NCBI GenBank assembly: GCA_029582155.1
Contig: CM055908.1
Span: 17,111,352 to 17,175,351 of the forward strand
DNA from: Panopea generosa
Lineage: Eukaryota; Mollusca; Bivalvia; Adapedonta; Hiatellidae
Reading direction: 5' to 3'
Length of the DNA: 64,000 nt
Below the pieces are notes generated by a model. It made no database searches. It saw only the letters and a program-made list of their open reading frames with translations, and was not told where the DNA came from. The translations under genes and the position numbers were made by a program. Below, one piece after another: positions 23,601 through 35,600 of this stretch. The first letter of the stretch is position 1; the number at the start of each line of letters is the position of its first letter.

Positions 23601-26600
23601 ATATGCTGCCATAATCATGCTCACCATTTGTTTCCCAGTGCTCCCACTAGTAAGATTTTAAAGTTCCGGCCCTGTCCCCATGGCCCCAGTGGGGTGGGGA
23701 CCATGCAATTGACAATTTTGATACACCCTTAGGTACAAAAGCTGCATATAACATTTCATTACGATAGAGCTTACAGTTTTTGAGATTAAGTCAAAAATGT
23801 GATTTGCTGACAGACATATTAATTTTGTTAAGTCCCCACCCCTAGGGCCAAACCCAGGGACATGCAATTCATAAGACCCATATGCATCCATAAGCATGCT
23901 CACCATTTTCTATAGGACGATTTTTAAAGTTTACCTTGAATTTGACTGTTTTGGCCTTACCCCCTATACACCAGGGGATGGGGACATTGCAATTCACAAT
24001 TTTTATTTAACCTTAAGTATCAAAGCCGCATATAACATTTCATTACAATTGGGCTTAAGGTTTTTGAGAAGTTTAAAATGTGAATTGTTTATGGATGGAT
24101 GACGAATGACAACGGGCAAAATGTGATCGCAACAGTCCCTTGAGACAAAACTCCAAAATTTAGTTAAAATTGCAAATTTTGTTCTTTGAGCGCAGATGGA
24201 ATCGGGCCTTGCAATAACAAGTCAATAAGGTATTACCCAAGTGTCCTGCATTATGACACAAGAGCAGTGATTTGAAACAATATGAACATGAGCCATTTGA
24301 AAAATTGGCTGTTTTACCATTAGTGACTATCGCGACTTGTTCAGGGAACGATTCCTTTTCCTGTTAGCCTTAACTACCCTGCGCTTGGAGCCGGACTTCA
24401 GAGTGACTGTCAGTTTAGTAGCCTGCAGCTCCTGCATCCTTGCCTGCAAAGTTAGAAAACCTTATTTGCCACTTAATACAAATTGAAAAATCTTGTTAAA
24501 CAGTGAAATTATCAATACTCTCAAATGGAAAAGAAAATCGTTGCCAGACTCTACTATCAAATATTTTCACAATCTTGCAGTTTATTAACATTTCTATTTT
24601 TTAAACATGTTGCAATCTCATTTTACGATGATTTGAATAAAAGATGTTTAACTTTCTCATTTTCCAATTTGTGTGTGGCAAATAAAGTTCACTTTGCAGG
24701 TTTCACTTTGCTAAACAAAGGGAAACAACTACACCATATTCCCTGGAAAAAACTCACACGAGTTATCTACCTTAAAAATATCTTACCTTTCCCTTCTTTT
24801 TCTTCCTGAAAACAGATGAATAGAATATTATTAAACTACCACAACATTACTTTGCTAAACATTAGTTTACTATTTAAATGTCATTTTAATAAGTACACGA
24901 CTTTTTGTATACTGAACCAAAAAAGAAACTTTCGCCAAGTTTGAATGTAAATATTTTGTTAACATTTAACTAAATTTTGCTGAAATCTTGTGTTTGTTGT
25001 ATAATTCTGTCTTATCAATCTACTGAAATAGCTAAATTGGACAGAAATTTTCAATTTTATTGTTTGATTTGAATTTAAAACAGGAAGGAATGCATTTCAT
25101 AATCGGGTTATCAGTAGCATGTGTGGCCACGCATGCGATGATGACTGCTTGACAGCGACGTCGCATTGAGAGCCAAATTTAGTTAAATGTAAACAAAATA
25201 TTCACATTCAAACTTAGTGAAAGTGTCTTTTTTGGTTCAGTATATAAAACTATTGACAAAATCATACACTTAACAGTAAAAAAAATGGTTAAAAACTTTT
25301 AAGTTACATGTATATCAGAACTTTCTACACATTGTTTTCAGTCTATATTAGTCTTAATTTCAGAATTTCTTTACTTTACCTGTATGAAAAGAATGGTAAT
25401 TATTCAATTTACAGAACATTAAAATTACAACCAAATGCATTATAATGTGCTTTATTTAACAAACACCATATTCAACACATTCCAGGTTAATACAATTAAT
25501 ATTCAGTTATATTGGTAGAGGAAGACCTCTATGCTACCGACTAAAAGAAATGTTGTGAACATCCAAAACTAACTCAATATCAAAGATATAGCAGTGAAGA
25601 TTTTCCACTACATAATTATAGTGATAACAGTCTGTAGTACAGATCCAGCTCTCCTGATTGGGCTCGTTATATGACAATGTTTGGAGAGCCACATTTGAGC
25701 AAATTTATTGGTCAGCTGCTTCAACTTAAACGTTTGGATGTCATCACAGTTAAGAGTTCAACTGCTATGAATTGTGGGACAGGCATAGAATTCCTTATTT
25801 TTTTATTTGTGGTTAATAGACCCAATTCGGGAGATCTTGGGTTCTGGGATAACATAATTATAAACTTACCCTTTTTCTGGACTGGATTCTTCCTCGTCTT
25901 CTTCCATGTCTTCCTCCTCTTCATCTTCATCTTCATCATCTTCATCATCATCTTCCTAAAATAATTGTATAAATTTATTTTATACCAACTTCATTTGGTT
26001 TGAAAGCAGTTTTGTTTAGTTTTTAACATGGTCTGAAAGTGCTATTTGATGTTCAAGTTAGTTTATGCAAATTTAGCTTTAAGTTCACTTCTTGGGTAAA
26101 ACCAGTACTGAGCATAATTTTTTGAGAGGTATAGTCTAGCTGTGGATTGAACCCTCAACCTCTGGCATGAGTGGCCAACACTATCCACTGCACACACTGT
26201 TTTTATCAACTGTATTTGCTACATAGTGTTGAATTTGGTTCATTTAAAAAAAAAAGCCCAAATAACGAGTGAAAGTCATCAAGCAGAGCAAATGTGATGG
26301 TTATTTTTAGAGTTGTGATTTTCTTGATTTCACCACTCCCAATTAAATAGAAGTAAATACATCAACTTTTGTGCTGTATTTTATTTCCAACTGTAATTCA
26401 TGAGGCCTTGAAAATTATCTGCAGTCATGTTCTGCCGTCTCATCTGAGCTATGCAGGGCTGTAGCCACATGGAGGCAAATGAAGGTGCTTGCCTTCTGTA
26501 GATTTTGTAGATGTTTGAAAGTGTTTTTTACAAAAACTTATATCATTATCCCCAAAATATGGATTATTCTTGCAACACAACATCATATCCTTCACATATC

Positions 26601-29600
26601 ATACTTTCAGTCCCAATACATTGTACATCATTAAAAAACATTCTTATTAGTAGAAAATTGATATGTACAATTATGTCGGGTCTGAAAGACTCCAATTGTC
26701 TATTCAATATCATGGTGTAAATCATGGGCAGCTTTTTAAAATGCAGTTGATTTTATTAATTTGAACAGCTTTAAATGTATCTCGGATATCAGCAAAACAT
26801 AGGAAATGCTTTTTTCCGGGAAACACGCCTTTGGACACCTCTACCATGGTTTGGTTTGTGCCTCCTGTAAAATAAAATATTTGCTATGGCCCTGCTATGT
26901 GATATTTTTACGTTATTGTCTTTAGAAAATGGCCAACGCAAATGATCTTTAAAATAATTTTTATGATGACTGCCAGTGATCCTAAGTCTTGTTGCAGAGT
27001 AGTTTTTGAAAGTATGTACAATATGGTTTTATTGCAAATCGGTTAGTTTTCTTTACTGACATGCACTATCACAAGTATCTGAATTCGTTTAAACATATTT
27101 TATTCACAAATAGTATACACTGAAAATATCATGAAAATATGAAAAGGATTCAGAATTTTAAAGCTTGCAGCTTTTGTGAATCAGAATTGCAAACTAGCCA
27201 GGGACACGTCTAATGCCACTTTTCATTTTAAATAAGGCATTAAATTACAAATATTATGATTTCAATCTCACAATGATTTTATATAGATTCTTGCACTTGC
27301 CAATACTATGACAAATCATGTGTAGACAGGTAAATCGTAATACTCAAGGAGATTCATTATTGAATGTAGTGCGAGAACTGGTCCAGATCAATAAAGCATT
27401 AATTTTCTACGATGAAATAATAAACAAAAATAAACCAGTAGATTTAATGATCACTCGAGTTATAAGAAAAATCAATCAATATGTTTGGCACAAAAGAGTC
27501 GACACCTCAGGGACGCACTAGGCGATTTATAAATTAATGGTCCGATACTTAATCAAATATGAATAAGGACGTAGAAAATGGAAATACTTGGAATTTTATT
27601 TTTTATATTTATAGTTCTAATAATTCTGAAACATCAGTGATGATAATACGATGTAAATACCTCATCTTCTAAACTGTCATCAGCGCTGGACATACTCTCT
27701 TCCATCTTGCCTTTCTAAAATGGAATGAAAAGGAAATTATTTTATATAGTCCTTACATGCAAGTATCTATACTGAACGATAAAGCTAACTTGCCACTTTT
27801 GTATTTTCAATATCTTTGTCGATATATCGTACAGTGTTATTAAAATTTATATACAACATCAACAGTATTGATTTTTGGATTTTAGATGTCTAAAAGTTAT
27901 TTCTTACTCAAGTCCAAATTTCAAGGTCATTGCGCTTATACTGATGATATAGATAATGTATCAGGTGGCTGGCTAGCTGTTCCGTTCAGTATATGTATAT
28001 GCATTTATCATGGTTAGCTGTTCCATTCAGTATATGCATTTATCATGGTTAGCTGTTCCATTCAGTATATGCATTTATCATGGTTAGCTGTTCCATTCAG
28101 TATATGTATATGCATTTATCATGGTTAGCTGTTCCATTCAGTATATGTTTATGCATTTATCATGGTTAGCTGTTCCATTCGGTATATGTATATGCATTTA
28201 TCATGGTTAGCTGTTCCATTCAGTATATGTATATGCATTTATCATGGTTAGCTGTTCCATTCAGTATATGTATATGCATTTATCATGGTTAGCTGTTCCA
28301 TTCAGTATATGTATTTGCATTTATCATGCAACTTTTTAACTTTACTAATACAATTCAGCTGAATGCTACTAGTAAAGGCATAGCCGACCCTAAAAAGATG
28401 TGCAAGCCATTCTGGTTCTTGTGGGTTTGGGGTCATGCTCTCCCAGAAGAAAAAAAAAATTTTAGGATGCATTTCCTGTGTTGTGGTGGAATTTTCAGCA
28501 GATAAAATGATGCATTCACAATAAAATATGCAAGCCCGGGCATTGTGGTGTTAAGGCAGCTACGCTACTTACTGAGTAGCCTAATATTTTCAAAGCTGTA
28601 TTGTGGTAGTAGCCAGAACTACTTTACCCCTTATCTATCTTACGATTTGGAGTTGATGCTGAGTATTAACAAGGAAACATTGTGATGGAATCGTTTGCTA
28701 AAAATATATATACTAATAAAAAAAAAAAATCTAAGAGTCATTAAATCATTACTGAGTGTTTCCAATCCTTGACAGTTACACAAATACCTCTTTAAAAGAT
28801 CGACATTGACAGATATTTAAAAGTAGATCAACAACAGTTATTTAACTTACTTTGGATTTTTTTTCTACTTGTTTTGCAGCCTTTCTTTTTTTGGGCATTC
28901 CTTTCACAGGACTTTCTTCTTCAGTAATTTCGTCCTCTATTGAATCTTCAAGAGCAGACTCATCTTGGCTCATCATCTCCTCAGGAGGAAACTCTGCATA
29001 ATAAAAAACAGTCAATAACAATCAAATAGTTGCTTTTGAAATATTTGTTAATGACATCCACACTTTAAAATGGAAGTTTCATGCCAAACTGCATCTTCTA
29101 GTGTTTAGCTGAGTTTAGAATGTTCAGCATTCTTCCAGCTATATCACAATAGAGTTTTCAGTATTACATGATGCAGTGGTTGCCACACTGAAGTGAAGTA
29201 TCATACTGCAGACACACATTATGGAAAGTCAAGTCAGTTATCTGTGTGTATTCAGATACAACAACCATACGGAATATTATAGCTTTTCTTTTTAATTTTA
29301 TTATACAGTAATATAGTTTTATATACCTTAATCAGCGGTCACCTCCATTAAGTAGCCATTGTCTTAAGCAGCCATATTTGCTGTTTTCCATAATGTCTAT
29401 ACTTTCCAAGCATATAAACCTGCATTCAGCAACAGCAGTCTCAAGAAGCCAGTTTTGCTCCTCCCCTTGACTGCCTGCTTAAGACGGGTTTCACTGTACC
29501 TGTAGATGCCAGACCTAGGTAGATTTTCACTGTACCTGTAGATGCCAGACCTAGGTAGATTTTCACTGTACCTGTAGATGCCAGACCTAGGTAGATTTTC

Positions 29601-32600
29601 ACTGTACCTGTAGATATCAGACATAGGTAGATTTTCACTGTACCTGTAGATGCCAGACATAGGTAGATTTTCACTGTACCTGTAGATGCCAGACATAGGT
29701 AGATTTTCACTCTACCTGTAGATGCCAGACCTAGGTAGATTTTCACTGTACCTGTAGATGCCAGACATAGGTAGATTTTCACTGTACCTGTAGATGCCAG
29801 ACATAGGTAGATTTTCACTGTACCTGTAGATGCCAGACCTAGGTAGATTTTCACTCTACCTGTAGATGCCAGACCTAGGTAGATTTTCACTGTACCTGTA
29901 GATGCCAGACCTAGGTAGATTTTCACTGTACCTGTAGATGCCAGACCTAGGTAAATTTTCACTGTACCTGTAGATGCCAGACATAGGTAGATTTTCACTG
30001 TACCTGTAGATGCCAGACATAGGTAGATTTTCACTGTACCTGTAGATGCCAGACCTAGGTAGATTCTCACTGTACCTGTAGATGCCAGACCTAGGTAGAT
30101 TCTCACTCTACCTGTAGATGCCAGACATAGGTAGATGTTCACTCTACCTGTAGATATCAGACATAGCTAGATTTTCACTGTACCTGTAGATGTCAGACAT
30201 AGGTAGATTTTCACTGTACCTGTAGATGTCAGACATAGGTAGATTTTCACTGTACCTGTAGATGTCAGACATAGGTAGATTTTCACTGTACCTGTAGATG
30301 TCAGACATAGGTAGATTCTCACTGTACCTGTAGATATCAGACATAGGTAGATTTTCACTGTACCTGTAGATATCAGACATAGGTAGATTTTCACTGTACC
30401 TGTAGATATCAGACCTAGGTAGATTTTCACTGTACCTGTAGATATCAGACATAGGTAGATTTTCACTGTACCTGTAGATATCAGACCTAGGTAGATTTTC
30501 ACTGTACCTGTAGATATCAGACCTAGGTAGATTTTCACTGTACCTGTAGATATCAGACATAGGTAGATTTTAACTGTACCTGTAGATATCAGACATAGGT
30601 AGATTTTCACTGTACCTGTAGATATCAGACCTAGGTAGATTTTCACTGTACCTGTAGATATCAGACATAGGTAGATTTTCACTGTACCTGTAGATATCAG
30701 ACCTAGGTAGATTTTCACTGTACCTGTAGATATCAGACATAGGTAGATTTTCACTGTACCTGTAGATATCAGACATAGGTAGATTCTCACTGTACCTATA
30801 GATGCCAGACCTAGGTAGATTTTCACTGTACCTGTAGATATCAGACATAGGTAGATTCTCACTGTACCTGTAGATATCAGACATAGGTAGATTTTCACTG
30901 TACCTATAGATGCCAAACCTAGGTAGATTTTCACTGTACCTGTAGATATCAGACCTAGGTAGATTTTCACTGTACCTGTAGATATCAGACCTAGGTAGAT
31001 TTTCACTGTACCTGTAGATGTCAGACATAGGTAGATTTTCACTGTACCTGTAGATATCAGACCTAGGTAGATTTTCACTGTACCTGTAGATATCAGACCT
31101 AGGTAGATTTTCACTGTACCTGTAGATGTCAGACATAGGTAGATTTTCACTGTACCTGTAGATGCCAGACCTAGGTAGATTTTCACTGTACCTGTAGATG
31201 CCAGACCTAGGTAGATTTTCACTGTACCTGTAGATATCAGACATAGGTAGATTTTCACTCTACCTATAGATGCCAGACCTAGGTAGATTTTCACTGTACC
31301 TATAGATGCCAGACATAGGTAGATTTTCACTGTACCTGTAGATGTCAGACATAGGTAGATTTTCACTGTACCTGTAGATGCCAGACATAGGTAGATTTTC
31401 ACTGTACCTGTAGATGTCAGACATAGGTAGATTTTCACTGTACCTATAGATGCAAGACCTAGGTAGATTTTCACTGTACCTATAGATGCCAGACCTAGGT
31501 AGATTTTCACTGTACCTGTATATGCCAGACCTAGGTAGATTTTCACTGTACCTATAGATGTCAGACATAGGTAGATTTTCACTGTACCTGTAGATGTCAG
31601 ACATAGGTAGATTTTCACTGTACCTGTAGATGCCAGACCTAGGTAGATTTTCACTGTACCTGTAGATGTCAGACATAGGTAGATTTTCACTGTACCTGTA
31701 GATGTCAGACATAGGTAGATTTTCACTGTACCTGTATATTTCAGACATAGGTAGATTTTCACTGTACCTGTAGATGCCAGACATAGGTAGATTTTCACTG
31801 TACCTATAGATGTCAGACATAGGTAGATTTTCACTGTACCTGTAGATGCCAGACATAGGTAGATTTTCACTGTACCTATAGATGTCAGACATAGGTAGAT
31901 TTTCACTGTACCTGTAGATGTCAGACATAGGTAGATTTTCACTGTACCTATAGATGCCAGACCTAGGTAGATTTTCACTGTACCTATAGATGCCAGACAT
32001 AGGTAGATTTTCACTGTACCTGTAGATATCAGACATAGGTAGATTTTCACTCTACCTATAGATGCCAGACCTAGGTAGATTTTCACTGTACCTATAGATG
32101 CCAGACCTAGGTAGTTTTTCACTGTACCTATAGATGCAAGACCTAGGTAGATTTTCATTGTACCTATAGATGCCAGACCTAGGTAGTTTTTCACTGTACC
32201 TATAGATGCCAGACCTAGGTAGATTTTCACTGTACCTATAGATACCAGACCTTGGTAGATTTTCACTGTACCTATAGATGCCAGGGCTAGGTAGATTTTC
32301 ACTGTATCTCTAGATGCCAGACCTAGGTAGATTTTCACTAGGTAGATTTTCACTGTAGATGCCAGACCTTGGTAGATTTTCAACGTACCTATAGATGCCA
32401 GACCTAGGTAGATTTTCACTAGGTAGATTTTCACTGTAGATGCCAGACCTTGGTAGATTTTCAACGTACCTATAGATGCCAGACCTAGGTAGACTTTCAC
32501 TGTATCTATAGATGCCAAACCTAGGTAGATTTTCACTGTAGATGCCAGACCTTGGTAGATTTTCAACGTACCTATAGATGCCAGACCTAGGTAGATTTCA

Positions 32601-35600
32601 CTAGCATTTACTAAGTAGAAAATACTTTAAAGAATTAAAAGTATTAATGTGGCATTTAAGTAATGAGACAAGTACTGGTAGATATCTGTAAATTGAGTTT
32701 TGAGAAACTCAATCCCACTTGTATTTAAATTTCAAGGTAATCATGGTGCTAACTTACCCACTAACTGTTGTCCACCCAATGCTATGGGTCCTGAACCCTC
32801 TACCAGTCTGAATGTAACCGGCACTTCGTGTCCAAAACTCACATCTAAATTACACTGATAATAAAAAACATAGAATGTTTGAGTCTTGTCTATAAAACTT
32901 TAATTTAATACACAACAAAAGCTAGAGAAAGGGCTTTTCTTTTTCTATTTCAAAAATTATATAGATCTATAATTAATTGATAAAAATAAGTTTTTGAAAT
33001 ATTTCCATATCATCTATTATACTGTGAAATTATTTATTTTCGTGGTAATAAATTTCGTGGTTTCCACTTCAAAGACATATTCGTGGGGACTTAAATATAT
33101 ATATATTTTTACACTTTTCGACAACGCATATTGCATTCCAGTTGTTAACCTTTGCTGTAATACACACATCGTGCGTCAGGGTTTATCGCACCACGTTGTG
33201 CCAATAAGAGTCAACACATGCCAATTGGTACCCTAATATACTAGTTAGATATAGATCTAATTGTTATGCAAACACCAGGTGAGGAAAGGAGAACAACAAC
33301 ATCTAATCCAGAAAGGCTTTCAGAATGCAGACTCAGTGTAAATAACAATAGTGCCACAAGTGACTGAAAATGGACAGTAAACTAATGTGCTGCATCTTTT
33401 AAAAGATTTAATTGTTTTATTCATTAAAAATGTATAACAATATATTTTATCTTAAAATGAAACAAGTATAGAATAGAATAAAAAAAATACCACTAAATAA
33501 AATACATTACTTCACTTGAAACTTGTGTTTTAGTTTTCTTTGTATGCACGCATACTGTGCTTTTACAACGTTTTACACTTTTTTTTACAATGTTTACCGT
33601 AGGCCTTTACGTCACATTGTTTCAACTCAATAGCATTTTGATGCAAGGTGACGGTCTATTTTAAGTAACTCTGACATTTGATTGAAGTAGAGTAAATAAC
33701 ACATCTCGCTACACACACACGTCTATGAATTAAAAATTTCTTGCACTTTTTACAAAATCATCAAGTAAATACTGATGCAATATGACGAGAGAAAATATAT
33801 AAATAAAGGATGGATTATTTACCACAATGCGATGCACATAGACAAATGGAAAGAGAGGTAATTTATATTGGCAGCCTTACATTATTGCTTAAACTAAGTT
33901 TATGGGTATTTGATTTCGCTGTCTAGACTTCCAACGAAATCAACGAAAAATAGTACCCCACAAAATTAATGATTTCACAGTATGAGCCAGGCCAAATTAG
34001 CTCAGTTGGTAACGCGTCTGATTTTCAATCCAGGTGTCGTGAGTTTAAATCCCAGCCCGGCAACAGTCTCCATGATTAATATATGCCATTATATCTCATT
34101 ATCATTCGTCTCTCACCGCTGTTTCAAGTGGGAAATTTATCAGTGACTTGCGGAAATGGGGTGTGCTTGAGTACTGGTTAACCTTTCAGGATTCCAGGAA
34201 ACAGCCGTTAGGTTAACTGATCATCTGTTAGCCCTCGATGGCATTAAAATGACGCTAAACATTCAATCAATCTATTATAATTATGAACAAGTGCATGCAT
34301 TTTGCATACAAAGTTATTATACTGTTAATGAGATCCTCCCAGAGGTTTTGGAGATCTGGGGAACATGGCCAATTATTTTAGGGATCTGGGGAATTTTAGA
34401 CATTACTTTCAGGGATCCAGGGATCAAAGGCCTAATTTCAGAGATCTTGGGTAAATACATTTTGGGAACTATGGCAGATACTTTTGGGGATCTGGAGAAC
34501 AATGGCCTTTCTTTAAGAGACTGAGGAAAAAGGGATCCCCCTGGAAGGGCCTCATAAATGAGCTTTCCTTAACATTAAAATAAATTTTATCTTGAAGTTG
34601 CACAACTCCTCCGTATTTATTTTTTGTAAATTAAAATGTTTTGTTATTTATCCTGCTCAACTTAGGGTATCAGAAAATATAGAGACTTTGACATGTATTT
34701 TACTTGCTAAACTCACTTTTACTACTATATAAAATTGGGAACCATTAAAATAATTATAATATCATTAATATTATGCTATAGTTTTTATTTCTAATATCCA
34801 ATAGGCACGCAGGCCCATCTGGTACATGATGTATACACAAATATATGACAGTGGTTTATTAATGATAATAAACACTCATAGTATATGTAACAAGTGAGTA
34901 AATAATTTATCACATTTTTTATTTCTATATAAATAAGAAGGCTTACCATATCCCTTTGTCCTAATGTTAGGGACAATAGCGGCTGCTTCACATCACTTTT
35001 TTCAAAGTTTTTCGTTTCAACTTCAATAATGTTGCGTTCGCCTTTAACAGAGGATCCTCCGAGGACGGCATTCTTCAGGAAGAGCGTATGAATCATGTAA
35101 TCTTCGTCATCTTCTTCTTCTTTAAATGTCCAAGTAAAGGTTGGCTTGTCCTTGCTCAACTCTACACCTGTATAATAATAAATAGGTTTAGAACAGACTA
35201 TTGCACTTTGGTTTTTGATAAAAATATGAGGAAATACTATAATAAATAAAAAAAAAATAAATAAAGATAAATGTATTCTCACGAAATACAAATGTAGCAT
35301 TACCACTGGCCCCCATTTCACTAACCTTCGCTAGTCTTCTGATTTTCGTACAAACGGCTTGGTAGACAAAGGAACATTCATTTGTACAGTATTTTTGTAA
35401 AATTCAAAAAGAATATCATTTATAGAGCTTACTTAAGTTCATAAATTTATATGCAAGTGAAACGCTTAATAAATTTCCCCAACATTTTTTCGTCACTTCA
35501 AATTTTACACCAAGAAGTTGGTAAACATAGAAATGTTAGTGAAATCGTCACGTCTACGTGGATTATGGGTCAAAATAAAAAATACATATTAGCCAAAGGG

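Noticed and set aside
30167-32566. Open frame of 799 codons made of 12-residue repeats
   Set aside because: It arises from the 36-bp array; two frames on the same strand are equally open, substitutions favour neither, and the array is inside an intron of a gene on that strand. Kept as a repeat, with the splice-motif question raised separately.
29487-32600. CRISPR array
   Set aside because: Repeats are contiguous with no unique spacers, and the genome is animal.
34791-35321. 176-codon single-exon protein
   Set aside because: Only 34947-35167 matches the nucleoplasmin core; the extensions read through introns past good acceptor and donor sites.
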